Notes: generated by a model from the sequence alone, not told the origin. DNA of 64,000 nucleotides from Prionace glauca (GCA_037974335.1 CM075733.1:39955959-40019958); one strand, 5' to 3'. Positions 44,933 through 57,871 are shown, counted from the first letter of the stretch. Made by a program: numbers and translations.

Positions 44933-45382
44933 CTGAAATGACTGGAAGAGAAAGAGACAAAAATGAACAAAGGGATGCACACATCTCTAATATCAATGGA
45001 AAAAAGTGAAGTTAGTGTCAGAATACCTGAGAATTCGATTCCTAATAATTTGAGAATAAGGTTTGTTTAATTTCTCTGATGAGCAATGCTAGTGCACTTT
45101 GCAGGCTTGGGGAAGTAAAACAGGAACTGCCTGTCTCACAACTCTGAAACGTACTGAATTCTAAACCCCCTGAAGATTGGTTATAAGACATCATTGATCC
45201 TCACCGTGGAAGTGCTCACAGGTGAATACTTTTCTTTATGGTTAAGGAATGTTATAGCTGAGATATGAAGGTTGATTGTGAAAAATACATTGAGTGAGAA
45301 ACTAAGGAAGAGATGGAGATTTGCATCATTCAATGGGGCGGTGAAATCAACCAATGCACTTGTTTTAACAGTATTTGTAGGT

Positions 45383-45668
45383 TCATAGAATCCCTACAGT
45401 GCAGGAGGTGGCTATTTGGCTCATCAGATCTGTACCAACAATAATCCTATCCAGGCCCTATCCCCATAAACCCATGCATTTACCCTAGCTAGTTCTTTAG
45501 CATGGCCAATCAACCTAACCCACATATCCTGGGTCTGTGGGAGGAATCCCACGCAGACATGGGGAAAATGTGCAAACTCCACACAGACAGTGACCCAAGC
45601 CTGGAATTGAACTCGGGTCCCCGGCACTGCGAGGCAGCAGTGCTAACCACTGTGCCACCGTGCCGCCC
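45383..45668 (-). repeat. SINE A, near full length, subtype 1
   Basis: Antisense from TTCATAGAATCCCTACAGTG through CCACATATCCTGGGTCTGTG to TGTGCCACCGTGCCGCCC. Confidence 0.9.
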
Positions 45669-46504
45669 ATACTCATATTCTTTCACTTTCTAAGAATTAC
45701 ATCATTAATGTTGACACATGTGTGAAATGGTATGAAACTATCAGAAGATATTAATACATTTTCTAAAATGAGGGAGAAGAGAAAAAAATTTCAGACAAAT
45801 GCATTAAGCATTTGTATATTTTTATCTCATGCTGTAATTCCAATACAAGACTCTAAGTAAAAAGCATTAAGTTCCAGATGGTCACGGCAGCTTTCCAGGA
45901 CATTTTGTTATCTAATGTCCATGTGTATGAGGCCCAGCAAGATTTTAGAATTGCTAAGTCCCAGGTCTAAGCAGATGCTCTGCTGAAAGAAATAGGCATT
46001 AGTTTCAGCAATGTCATGCAAGTGTTCCGTTGCCTTCCAGAACTAACCAGTGTTTGCAAATTTGATTGAAAATGTCCATAGGCACATTTTTGTCACCTGC
46101 TTCTTCCGTGCAGCTGGGAGATCAGGTTCTTACTCTCTACCGGGTGTGATGTTATGATTGCCTGGAGGCAATCTCCATCCCTTCCCATCATCCCCGAGGA
46201 CTCAACAATGCTCCTCTCGTCTACTTGACCCTTTGTCCAATCTTTTAAAAAACCTCACCCTTGCTTCAGAGATCCAGGTTGCTCCAGGAGCACGGATGCT
46301 CCTCCCCACGGAACAGGTACACTTGTACCACCTGGGATTCAGTGCACCTCATCTTACTCAGTGTACTGTCTGCCCAGAATCCACCCGGTTCCTGCTGAGC
46401 CGGAAACATGGGATCTACTATTTAACAAAAAAAGGCGTAACTGAGAGACAATGCTGTAATTTGCTGACATTACCCATTCCTGAGGAAATTTGGGGCCATT
46501 GTTT

Positions 46505-46800
46505 CCAGCTTTGATTTGATGTATTTTTGTCATGTATTGGGATATAGTGAAAGGTATTTTATTTGTACTGTGTACAGACAAAGTATACCGTTCATAGAGT
46601 ATATAGGGGAGAAGGAAAGGCGAGGGTGCAGAATGTAGTGTTGCAGTCATGGCTAAGATCTAGAGAACATTATTAGAGAGTTTAAAAGAGTTAGAATGCA
46701 GTTTTAAAAGCATAGAACGAGAGTAAAAGATAGGATTAGACAGTTTGCTGAGGACAGCTTGCAAGAAGTCGCCGTACTCTGGCACCATCTTGAATGCATC
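46505..46800 (-). repeat. Non-autonomous repeat with an L2-like LINE tail
   Basis: The plus strand reads TTTGATTTGATGTATTTTTG, GGGATATAGTGAAAGGTATT, ATACCGTTCATAGAGTATAT, AGTCGCCGTACTCTGGCACC, and ATCTTG. The first 50 bp complement the 3' end of the LINE at 14420-14465. The far end (minus strand CAAGATGGTGCCAGAGTACG) has no tRNA-like boxes and could be a LINE 5' untranslated region, so this may be an internally deleted LINE rather than a SINE. Confidence 0.6.
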
Positions 46801-47084
46801 AAAAAAACTAATTGAATTTTTAAAATGATCGTTAAACTCTAGGATAGGTATATGAGAAAACTAGAATGCCATTGAGGTCACTGGGATAATTTAATTTCTT
46901 GTTATGAACATGTCACAAGATATATTGTATTTAAGGCAAAAGGCTTCAGTTGTGTACTTTTTGCTTGATACTAAATTCATTACCTCAAATTAGTCTAACA
47001 ATTTTCACTATCAGTATAATTACTGATCATTATCAATAATTATAATTTTTTTACCCTCAACATGCAAATTAAAATAGAAAAATT

Positions 47085-48885
47085 GTTCATGGGATGTGGG
47101 CATCACTGGCTAGGCCAATATTTATTATCTATCCCTAATTGTCACTGAGAAAGTGGTGGTGAGTTGATCTTTTCAACCATGTGCTGCAGTCCATTTAGTG
47201 TAATACACCCATAGTGCTCTTAGGAAGGATCATGAATTTTGATCCAGCTGAGCTGCAGGGACAGAGATATAGTACCAAGTAAGGATGGTGTGTGGCTTTG
47301 AGGAGAACTTGGAGGTGGTAGTTTTCCTATTTGTCTGCGGTCCCTGTCCTTCTGAATAGTGGTTGTGATGGGCTTGGAAGGTGCTGTGGATAGAGACTTG
47401 ATGTATTGCTCCAGTGCATCTTGTAAATGGTACACACCACAACCATTGTACATCGGTGGTGGAGGGAGTCATGATCATAGTCATAGAGTGGAATTTTCCT
47501 GTCCCGCCTGCCACAGGAATCGTGCACTCATCCAGGCAGTTTGAGAGTATTCCATTACACTCCTGATTTGTGTTTTGTAGATGATGGGAAAGCTTTGGGG
47601 AGTCAGGCGGTAAGTTATTCGCTGCAGAATTCCTTACCTCTGCGATGCTCCCATAGCCACAGTACTCATTTGGCTGATCAAGCTCGGATTCTGGTCAATG
47701 GTAACCACAAGAAGTTGATAGTTGAGGATTTGGCAATGGTGATGCCAATTTCAAGAAGAGATGGTTAGACTATCTTGTTGGAGATGGCCATTGCCTGGCA
47801 CTTCTGTGATGCGACTGCCACTTATCAGCGTATGGACATGAATGATTCAGTGTCTGAGGAGTCTTGAATGGTGCTGAACATTGTGCAATCATTTGTGGAC
47901 TTTTGACCTTACAATGGGAGAAAGATCATTGATGAAGCAGCTGAAAATGCTGAAAAGGCTCAGGACACTACCCTGAGGAACTCCTGAATCAATGTTCCAA
48001 GACTGAGAGGACTGACCTCCAATAGCCACAACCATCTTCCTTTGAATAATAGAATCATACAATCCCTACAGTACAGAAGTAGGCCATTCGGCCCATTGAA
48101 TCCACACCAATCACATTCCCACCTAGGCTCTTTTCCCATAACCCCACACATTTACCTTGCTAATCCCCTGACACTAGGTTCAATTTAGCATGGCCAATCA
48201 TTCTAACGCACAGAACTTTGGAATGTGGGAGGAAACCAGAGCACCCGGAAGAAACCCACACAGAGATGGAGAGAATTGCAAACTCCACACAGTGAAGCTG
48301 GGAGTTGAACCCGGGCCCTTGGTGCTGTGAGGTAGCAGTTCAGCACTGTGCCACTGTGCTACCTTAAACCACTGTGCCACCCTTTGTGCTAGGTATGATT
48401 CCAACAAATGGAGAGTTCGTCCCCTCCCATCCCCCCCCACCGATTTCCATTGACCTCAGTTTTGCTAGGGCTCCTTGATGTTACACTCGGCCAAATTCTG
48501 CCTTGATGTCAAGGCAGTCAATCTCATCTCACCTCTGGTGTTCAGCTTTTCTGTCCATATTTGGATCAAGGCTGCAATGAGGTTGGGATCTGAGTGGTCC
48601 TGGTGGATCTCAAACTGAGCAGGCTATTGCAAAGTAAGTGCCACTCGGTGGCATTGTCTATGATACCATGAATTACTTTGCTGTTGATTGAGAGTAAACT
48701 GATGAGTGGTAACTGGCTGAGTTAGATTGTCCTTTTTTTTAAAAAATCAACAAGACATACCTGGGCAATTCTCCACATTGATGGGTAGGTGCCAGTGCAC
48801 TGGAGCAGCTTGGCTGGAAGTGCAACTAGTTCTGGAACTAGTTCTTAAATACTATTGCCAGAATGTTGTCATGGCCCAAGTGGTT
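47085..48885 (-). mobile_element. Non-CR1 LINE, 3' half, interrupted by a SINE
   Basis: The minus strand codes in pieces for the C-terminal half of a reverse transcriptase of a family common in sharks: LHLLESYLAQR, remnants around the Asp-Asp motif, and CTIYKMHWSNTSS. Its 3' end, AGGGATAGATAATAAATATTGGCCTAGCC...CCCACATCCCATGAACAA on the minus strand, closely resembles the tails of SINE B copies. A SINE A lies inside at 48049-48382. It is eroded. I recognise the family but not with certainty its clade. Confidence 0.7.
48049..48382 (-). repeat. SINE A inside the 47085-48885 LINE
   Basis: ATAGAATCATACAATCCCTA through GAACTTTGGAATGTGGGAGG to ACTGTGCCACCCT. The LINE text CATCTTCCTTTG / TTTGTGCTAGG continues across it, with CTTTG repeated on both sides as a probable short target duplication. 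Confidence 0.88.
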
Positions 48886-49139
48886 AATCTATACTGAATT
48901 AAAGATATAGGGCCGGAAATGTGCCTTGCCCTGTTTCAGAGCTGGAGATGTGATGGGCAGGACTTTGAACTGCTGGTACAACAGGAGGTTGATCTTGTCC
49001 GTATCCTGAGGTTAGTTTATTTAAGTAACTGTGTTGGACTGGGATCGTTGAAAATGCTGACAACCTGACCATCAGTAGGAGTGCAGGGAAGTGCAGGGAT
49101 GCTGAAGGAAGGTCACAAGCAGACTCAGAGCAGGAATTA

Positions 49140-49480
49140 TTTTTATTCATTCATGGGACATGATCATTCCTGGCTGGCCAGCTTTTATTGTCCATTTATT
49201 GCCCAAAGGCAGTTGAGAGTTAACCACATTGCTGTGGCTCTGGAGTCACATGTAAACCAGAGCAGGTATGGGTGGCAGATTTCCTTCCCAAAACATTCGT
49301 GAACAGATATGTTTTTCTGACAATCATTTTATGGTCATCATTAGGTTCTTAATTCCAGTTTTTTAAAAATGGAATTCAAATTCCACCACCTGCTGTGGCG
49401 AAATTTGAACCCAGGTCCCCAGAACATTTGCTGAGTTTCTGGATTAATAGTCTGGCAATAATACCTCCAGGCCATTACCT
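49140..49480 (-). repeat. SINE B, near full length, antisense
   Basis: Plus strand order is the tail first (TTCATTCATGGGACATGATC, GGCCAGCTTTTATTGTCCAT), then CACATTGCTGTGGCTCTGGA, GATTTCCTTCC, and the tRNA-like head with GAACCCAGGTCCCCAGAACA and TGGATTAATAGTCTGGCAAT. Confidence 0.82.
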
Positions 49481-50519
49481 TTAAACCCCTCTGCATATGG
49501 TTCATGAAGGGGAGAGGAAGATGGCTCCTTACAAAAGAATATGAGAGTTTCAAACATTGTAGACTACACTGTGGAAGTGGTGCTTACTGAAAGGAGGGAT
49601 GGACTCTTGCCATGTCATGTGGAAGGAGCTGGAAAGGCAAATAACAGCACCTTCATAAAAGCAAGAACCATCACCCCTCCACCCCCGAATACGTAGGAAG
49701 AAATTTAACAACCTCACCATGACAGCAAGGGAATGTGACCTGCCAATTAAATACACTGCCAACTTGCTGGTGCCCTCGGAGAAGATGCAACACTGTCTGT
49801 GCTCAAAGTTGAGATTCAGCATTGTTGGGATTACAAAGAATACATGTTGTTCCCTCTATGAGTCAGCTTGTCTGTCATAGACTCTTCTGTTTAACATTCC
49901 CTCACATCTTGCAATACATGCTAGTCCTTTGAAGCTCATCTCCAATGTTACATCCTTCTATTTCACTACACACTGACAGTCAAATGTGATAAACATCAAA
50001 GAGTGCTGCTGCTATTTAACATTCATGAATTCTTCTTCCATTAGAGGTTGGCACAGAGAGTTGTCAGAGAGCAGCAGGTCACAGGTGGAAGCTGCTTGTG
50101 AGCCAAGCAAGTGACCCAGTTAGAGGAATGTGCCAAGCCCATCCAAAGAGTAAACTCCTCGGGAGCTGGAAAACCTGGAGGCTTTAAGGCACAAAATCAA
50201 TTTGTGATGCAGAATTCTTCTAATAGAGACTGTAGTTATGGAAACAGAGACATGCATGACAGAACTATGACTAAATGATGATAAAGATAGCAATGAGTGG
50301 CAGCAGAAAACTGATAACGAAAGCTTTCCTTTTTGTTTTTTCCAAATTATGAAGCCAAGAGCTAAGAAGTGAGGCAGTGGAGAAAGGAATTTTAGGCCCT
50401 TCCAGAGCTGACAGTGACCTTAGACTTCCACCCTTCCCATTACTTACACTTTCACTTGTCCAGATGAAGTGACTGGCAATCAGCAATGTAATATAGATGG
50501 TGAAATGTTCCCACCACAG

Positions 50520-50783
50520 CCAATGGTGAAATATGAATTCAATAAAAATTTTTGAATTAAAAGTCTTATCATGACATGAAGCCATTGCCAAATGTAGTAA
50601 AAACCCATCTGGTTTATTAATCTCCTTTAGGGAAGGAAATCTGTTGTCGTTAACTGGTCTGGCCTACATGTGACTTCAGAGCCATAGCAATGTGGTTGAC
50701 TCTTAAATGCTCTCAGGGATGGGTAATAAATGCTGGCCCAGGCAGCAATTCCCACATCCAATGAATAAATAAATAAATAAAAG
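50520..50783 (+). repeat. SINE B fragment with poly-AAAT end
   Basis: From GGTGAAATATGAATTCAATA, through CTTTAGGGAAGGAAATCTGT and AGAGCCATAGCAATGTGGTT, to GATGGGTAATAAATGCTGGC and (AAAT)n. The tRNA-like head is missing. Confidence 0.8.
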
Positions 50784-51224
50784 TTAGTCACAGAGCACAA
50801 AGAATCCAAAAGTTTAAAATTTTAACAGTAGGGCCTGATATTACAGAGCAGAGTTCAAAGTATTGTTGCTGCTAAGCAAGTGGCTGATGATCTCAAGATT
50901 TTGACAGCTTCTCAGACATTTAGCTACTGACTGTCCTACAACCATCCTCCCCCACCACACCCCTCCCTCAACTCACCCAAGAATTCTTCACAAGTGAAAT
51001 GCTCCAAGCTGAGCCGCCTTTGGCTGAGCTAATGTTCAGTACACAACCCACTGCAGTCTACTGCAAACCTCAGCATTCATGGCCACCTTCATCCCACAAG
51101 GTTCTCGATTTTCCTAAGGTGCCAGCCACACCCAGAGTTCCGGTTCCTCAGGTTGCACTTAAATAGAACGTTTGATACAGGTCTTCAAAAAAAAATTGGA
51201 AACTCACCAGAATAAGTTTGATAA

Positions 51225-52370
51225 GATTATCGTTTGATAAGGTTCACCATGGTAGGCTTCTGCAGAAAATGCAGATGTATGGGATTGAGGGTAATCTAGG
51301 TAATTGGATCAGGAATTGGCTAGCGGATAGGAGAGGTTGGTGGTTGATGGTAAATATTCGTCATGGAGTTCGGTTACGAGTGGTGTGCCTCAGGGATCTG
51401 TTTTGGGGCCACTGCTGTTTGTAATTTTTATTAATGATCTGGATGAGGGTATAGTTGGGTGGATTAGTAAATTTGCTGATGACACCAAAGTCGGAGGTGT
51501 GGTAGATTGTGAGGAAGGGTGTCATAGCTTGCAGGGAGACTTTGACAGGTTGCAGAGCTGGGCCGAGAGGTGGCGGATGGAGTTTAATGCGGAGAAGTGT
51601 GAGGTAATTCACTTTGGTAGGAATAACAGATGTGTTGAGTATAGGGCTAACGGGAGGACTTTGAATAGTGTGGATGAACAGAGGGATCTAGGTGTATGTG
51701 TACATAGATCCCTGAAAGTTGGGAATCAAGTAGATAAGGTTGTTAAGAAGGCATACGGTGTCTTGGCGTTTATTGGTAGGGTGATTGAATTTAGGAGTCG
51801 CAGCGTCATGTTGCAACTGTACACAACTCTGGTGTGGCCGCACTTGGAGTATAGTGTGCAGTTCTGGTCCCCACATTATAGGAAGGATGTGGAGGCTTTG
51901 GAGAGGGTGCAGAGGAGGTTGACCAGGATGTTGCCTGGTATGGAGGGGAGGTCCTATGAGGAGAGACTGAGGGATTTAGGGTTGTTTTCGCTAGAAAGAA
52001 GGCGGCTAAGAGGGGATCTTATTGAAATATATTAGATGATTAGAGGTTTAGATAGGGTGGATAGTGATAGCCTTTTTCCTCGGATGGAGAAAGCTAGCAC
52101 GAGGGGGCATGGCTTTAAATGAAGGGGAGGTAGTTATAGGACGGATGTCAGGGGTAGGTTCTTTACCCAGAGGGTGGTGAGGGATTGGAATGCCCTGCCT
52201 GCTGCATTTGTAAATGCGCCTAGTTTGGGGGCGTTTAAGAGATCCGTGGATAGGTTTATGGATGAAAAGGGATTGGTTTAGGTTAGAGGGTCATTGTTTT
52301 TTAACTGGTCAGCGCAACATCGTGGGCCGAAGGGCCTGTTCTGCGTTGTAATGTTATATGTTCTATGAAT
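51225..52370 (+). mobile_element. CR1-clade LINE, 3' half (family b)
   Basis: Near-identical by eye to 41473-42640. The frame starts FDKVHHGRLLQKMQMYGI (in a first frame), then a shift, then 232 codons from VVDGKYSSWSSVTSGVPQGS through KFADDTKVGG to RRLRGDLIEIY, and further pieces to WNALPAAFVNAPSLGAFKRS. It ends in GAAGGGCCTGTTCTGCGTTG and ATGTTCTATG. It has at least one frame change and an internal stop, so it is older or less lucky than the family b copy at 41473-43150. The 5' end is truncated within the reverse transcriptase. Confidence 0.92.
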
Positions 52371-54061
52371 ACAGTGAAGTGTCATTATAAAAACACACAG
52401 CAAATGGCTTCTTTTGTTTGGGTAATGATTCATGCTGTTTTCTGTTTTAAGGAAATAGCAAATATGATGTTATACTTTGTACTTACTAATATAGTGACTT
52501 TGAGCACTTTACTAACTCCCATTCTTGAAGAGTTTTCATTCATATAAGGCATTCATATAAAGGTTTGTTGTGCAGCACAAAGGTTCTCTTTGTAAGTATG
52601 TGTTGACAAGCAATGCTTTATGCTTCAGTGAGTGAATCCTGAATAAAGCAGTCACATCTCTCCAGTTGTGTTGGTTCATCTGCTTTTGTTTAGCCTGATA
52701 TTCATTCTCCACGGGGGTCAGCAGCCTTCTCCGGCACAACAAATTTGATGTCCTTTTGGATTGCAGAATGTTGCAAGATGCAACAGGCTATCAAAATCTG
52801 TGATACCACGTGTGAAGCATACTTCAGAGACCCCTGTGAGTTATCCAGAGAACCCTTCTGTACTCACGTGAGTTTCATTACGTTTCTCCTTGGTTGCATT
52901 GGGTCTCTTCAGGAGAGGCATCGAGTGCCATGGAAAGTCATGGGCAGAATTTGTCTTCAAGAAATCATCGAAAAAAATACTGCCTTCACAGAATAAATTA
53001 GAACTGTTGTTTTACTCAAAGCAAAATCTGAAGTCATCATAATAAATAGAGTATAACAGGATGAGAAGGAAGTGAAGCAGTTGCACATATGAAAGCATTT
53101 GAAATGACAGACATTTAGGGGCACTAAACTAAATGATCCATTTTAGACTCTATCTAATGTTCATTACTCCATTTATTTGTTCCTTTTCACCCCCCCCTGC
53201 CCTCCCCATTAATACTACAAAACCTCGTTTTTAATAAAACACTGTTGCACGATTAAAATAGAACAAATTATCTGATACTGCAAACTAATGATCAGTAACT
53301 CTTTAATACATATTCTATGTACAACATCAACACTTTGTCCACAAATAGGACTCCAGGATGCATCGATAACTGCCTCACAAATTAGACTGTATAAATAATT
53401 GAGAGTGTATTCAATTGCTGATGTTAATCCTGATGCTGAACTACAGTGAAAACAACAGTTGGGAATGAAATGAGTTATGCACAGCTGCGATCCTGAATTT
53501 CTTTCTCCAAGAAATCACTGTTGCAGAGAGTCATGCACATGCAGCAGTGATCTTGGGTGACATTCCATTAACTTCAAGCACAGCTGAGTAATTTGCTAAA
53601 GAAAAATATAAATGAACTAAATGCCCAAATCAAGCCTGCTTTCCAAATTTCAAAGCTGCATGGTTGATTGAACAGGGTTTAAAGAGCTGTGAGACATTTC
53701 CCTGTAACAGGCCTTTCTGCTTGGATTTTCTGATTGGGTCTGTACCCAAGTAGAAGGAGTGTAGGCTGACAGTCCATCTGACCAAGGTGATGAGTGCCAA
53801 CATTGATATCATTTCCAAAGTTAGCCTCAGAAATGGTCAATGTCAGATAAACCTTTTTCTGTGATTCCGTCCAGTTAAGGGCAGGCAAAAGCAAAGCTCT
53901 AGGATTTAGAGGTTTACTGTAACTTAAAGGGATAGGGACCGTCATTACTTCATCTGTTCAGTGAAATGTACGATCTTACAGAAAGGTGGCCAGATTTTCA
54001 AGAGGGTTAAGAGCCTTGTTGTCCTTTGTTGGGTGTGATGAAAATATTATTATATGATGAT

Positions 54062-54063
<2 letters not shown>

Positions 54064-54094
<31 letters not shown>
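54064..54094. repeat. TG dinucleotide microsatellite
   Basis: About 15 TG units. Confidence 0.95.
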
Positions 54095-54097
<3 letters not shown>

Positions 54098-55724
54098 ACT
54101 AAATTAAGTTGTGGATTTGAGTGTCTATGGAATTGAGACCATCAAAGGGGCGAAGTATGAAAAGGAGATCTTTGAAATGGAAAGGACCAAGGTGGTTGTC
54201 CTACAAGTAAACACAACATGGGTAGAAATTTGCATTAGGAGATAAGTGAGAGTTTGGATTTTTAGCAGTTGAGTTTCAAAAGGAAGAAGGAGGAGCTTAC
54301 AACATAAGGAATGGTCATAAGTAAAATTAGAGAAGGTTATTAAGTTTTAAAATTTACCCAAGAGTGGGGGCAGTAGAGAATATGAAAGGCTTTTACATTT
54401 TGAAGACAGTTAAATTCAGAGAGATGTTGTGAACAATGGTTTTATAGATGAAAAACATTTAGACAGATGTCAGAGCTCTATTGATGCTATGTAAATGCTG
54501 GATGCTGTTCTGCACTGGGTCAGAAGAGTGCATGTTATCTCCAGAAAGCAGGGTTTTGTTGTAAAGCTTTCGGAATTCTCCACATCTTAGAGTGGGAGTG
54601 AATGTGGGAGAGAGAAGCTCTGTGATATATCTTCCCTTTGGCAACATTTTAGTAACGCAACTGGAATTTGTATAAATTAAATATCCATAGGGATTGTTGC
54701 CTAAAGGGGTGTTTACTTGTGAGTCTAACCAAGTAAAAGTCTTTTTGGATATAGATTTTGCAACGTTCATGTTAACTGTGTAAATGTAATCATGAATTTA
54801 AATAGTCTTTTCTTTTGTTAATAAATGTTTTCATTTACTATTTAAAACCTCCAAAAGTGGAATTGGAATTTGTGATTCCTGACTTCAGCACACATATCCT
54901 CTCATAGTAAAATATAAATTGAAAATTGTCATGGTACATGTCCAAGTTTTCTTTTGGAGCTTGGTTAGCATGGCATATAAAATGGGAAAGTAGAAATGCC
55001 GTTATATAAAATAAGACATAGGTAGGCAATAATATTTTGATGTTGAGTGCTGCAGGTTCCCTGGAAAGCTTCGCTCAAGAAATGGTTGAAGATTGGAAGA
55101 GCATTGAATATCAACTCTACAACATGCTTGTCAATCAGTCTTTTCTGAGGTTGATAGCTTTAGTTCATTGATCAAATAAAAGGCTCTAACATCTTCCAAG
55201 AATGTATTGTAATATGCATGACCATCACTCACAATGATTTCTCCAACTCACTCTAATAAGCATTTTCATAACCTATAAATGTCCACGAGTGAAGCAGTAC
55301 ATGACAGCCCCAACCGACAATTTCTCTAACTCAATCGCGTGGACTCTGCAAAACCTGAGTGGTATGCTATTGCTTGTGTGCACCTATCTTCAAATTACAA
55401 GACCTGTGTTTCACTACATATAATAATAAAGGAGAATTAGAACCTTTTCCATTCTTTTTAAAGATGCAGTCTACACATAATGCTGCAGTGAGCTGCAACA
55501 GATGGCAACCCTGCACTATCATATTTGATATGCTAAAAGTGCAGCAATTCATTACAAGGGAACCCATACTGGGTTTCAGAGACTGGGAATTAAAAAGGGA
55601 TGTGGCAGCTGTGGGTTCAGAATAAAAACCTGGTTCTTTTCATTCTCATTCTATTGTGGCCCATTTTAACTGTCAGCAAACCATGTCATGACAGCCTCAG
55701 GCAATTCCTACTGTTGTACGTTAG

Positions 55725-55865
55725 ATGGCATTTGGGTAAGATTGGTATAGAGGGATATGGGCCAAACATGGGCAACTGTGACTAGCTTAGTGGTAAAAAC
55801 TGGGCAGCATGGACGAGGTTAGCCGAAGGGCCTGTTTCCATGCTGTAAACCTCTATGATTATGTG
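55725..55865 (+). mobile_element. CR1-like LINE, 3' tail
   Basis: GGTATAGAGGGATATGGGCC, GACTAGCTTAGTGGTAAAAA, GGGCAGCATGGACGAGGTTA, GCCGAAGGGCCTGTTTCCAT, GCTGTAAACCTCTATGATT. The last 40 bp closely resemble the end of SINE A. Confidence 0.8.
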
Positions 55866-56904
55866 AACTTTATTCACAACAAAACCACGTGAGCCTCATT
55901 GTTTTTTTTAATTTCTTAATGTTGCTGAGAATGAGCAAGCAAGTTCCAACACATCTAGCTCTGGCAGCACTTCTGAGCACTAAACGTCTAAACACAGTGA
56001 GGGTTTACATCAAGAGAGCTAAAGAACTCCTGAGGGATTGTGGAGGTATGCAGAACGAATGCAACTGAGCAGGAGACACAACTGGTGGAACTAGAAAGAC
56101 AACATTGACAGAAGGAAGGTCAGGTAGTATTGTGTCTTGAGTGAAGAGATTTTGTGAATCTAGCCGTTAAAAATGCATTGTGCAAGTGGGTGGCTTTTGA
56201 ATCATAGCAATGTCAGACGGGACACTGCAGGTGGAGTCCTCCCAACAGCACGTACAAAACCACTCTGAAACTTTGCATGTACTGTTAAACCATATGGCTC
56301 TCCAAGGAATAGTAACTCAGAGGGGCGCCAAGCCTTTCTGCTCTAACAAAATGCAGCAATCAGCAAAGGTCTAGCCTGTGTGGCACAGCTATTGACTAAA
56401 CAAACACACAAACAAAGCACCAAGAGATTTATTTGTGTAGTCTAAATGTAAACCAAAAGTCATCGGCCGAGACCCTCTATATCTTTTAAGCTGTGGTCGT
56501 TGGTTAACATGTTGGACAGTTAGAAATAGATATTTCCATCCAGATCAGATTCAGTTTTAGGGCAGGAATTCGGCTAACCAGTCAGGTGGCTCATTTCAAA
56601 ATCCTCCTTGGTTTTGTGGCATTTTCATTCTGCAGTGGGCAGGGACAGGATGAAATCAGTCCCACTGACCCTGGAACTAGATGCTGAGAGGATATGGAGG
56701 CAGGCAGATACAGAGGTAGGTTGGTTAGAAGGCCTGCCTCACTTCTCTGGGATTTGATCCCAGTTGTTTTAGAAGATTGTAGGCCCTCTAGCCCTCATAC
56801 CCTCATCCAGCCTCCATGGATCTTCATACCTTTCATGCCAACTCAATACCAACTCACCCAATATTCACCATGGACAATCCTCAGGAGCCTTGTGGAGATG
56901 ATGA

Positions 56905-57310
56905 TGTGGAGATGCTGGCATTGTACTAAGGTAGGCAAAGTAAGTAGAATCACAGAATTGCTGAGCAGAAACTGATAGCTAAGTTCTGCACACATGAAGA
57001 CAGCCTCAACTGGGATTTTGAGTTCATATTACACTATGTGTAACACCCACGACTGGCCTGGGCTTGCAAAATCTCACTAACTGTCCTGGTTTGAGATTAT
57101 GCACTCCTCTTTAATCTGTGGTTAACCCTCTTTCCACTTGCATTGTCTGCATCTGTAAAGACTTGATTACCTGTTAAGACTCACAATTTAACCATTATCT
57201 TGTAATTGAGTTTGTGTCTGTACATGCCCTGTTTGTGAAACAAATACTGCACTCACCTGATGAAGGAGCAGCGCTCCGAAAGTATGTGCTACCAAATAAA
57301 CCTGTAAATT
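56905..57310 (+). mobile_element. Penelope-like element, 3' end with last codons of the GIY-YIG region
   Basis: A head GATGTGGAGATGCTGGCATT and AAAGTAAGTAG is fused directly to a coding stretch reading AEQKLIAKFCTHEDSLNWDF. I recognise this as the very C-terminus of shark Penelope-like polyproteins (after the GIY-YIG nuclease). It is followed by about 270 bp of 3' untranslated sequence (GACTTGATTACCTGTTAAGA, CTGATGAAGGAGCAGCGCTC) ending in AATAAACCTG. The rest of the element is missing. This copy ties the foldback insertions elsewhere in the window to the Penelope family. Confidence 0.75.
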
Positions 57311-57429
57311 TCTAAAAATCTAATGTAGCTCCCATTATGCAGACTTGGCTCCAATTCATGAAGTTTTGAAATCTCAAGTGATTAATCTCTCATAAAAACA
57401 AACTTCAGTTCAAAAGTCTTCAACGTTCT

Positions 57430-57700
57430 TTTAAGCTGTCAATCGAATTGGGTTCAGTACACCCTGCTGAAATAATTTCAGATTTTGTCATTTGATAAGA
57501 TCATGGCTGATCTGATTTGGCCTCAAACTTGCTTTCCTGTCTACCCATTACAATCTTTGGCTCCCTTGTTAGTCAATGATCTATTTAACTCAGCCTTAAA
57601 AATATACAGTGATCTTGACTCCATTGTCCTCTGTGGAATTCCACCTGACACTCGGAATAAAATGTTCTCCTCATCTCCATCTTAAACAGGAGACCTGTTA
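57430..57700 (-). mobile_element. Old CR1-like LINE fragment
   Basis: GATAAGATCATGGCTGATCT, GGCCTCAAACTTGCTTTCCT, TTAACTCAGCCTTAAAAATA, CTCTGTGGAATTCCACC and CTCATCTCCATCTTAAA are antisense to the CR1 3' region. No frame is left. Confidence 0.65.
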
Positions 57701-57871
57701 CTTTTACAGTGTGGCCACAACTTCCTGGCTATTCACACTGGCAGGATATTCCAGTCCTGCCATCGGTGCACCTCTTCTGTGGATTTCCTAACACTGAAGG
57801 GTGCATTCAACAGGAAACCCCGTTGACTAGTGAGCCTACCAATACACTGAGAAGTTGGCTTCTGATTGGAC

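Noticed and set aside
44526-44996. Open frame extending past the domain-2 exon on both sides, starting at an upstream Met
   Set aside because: The extra residues at both ends are intron reading through splice sites; phase and family alignment fix the exon at 44932-44534. The same applies to the longer frames around the other four exons.
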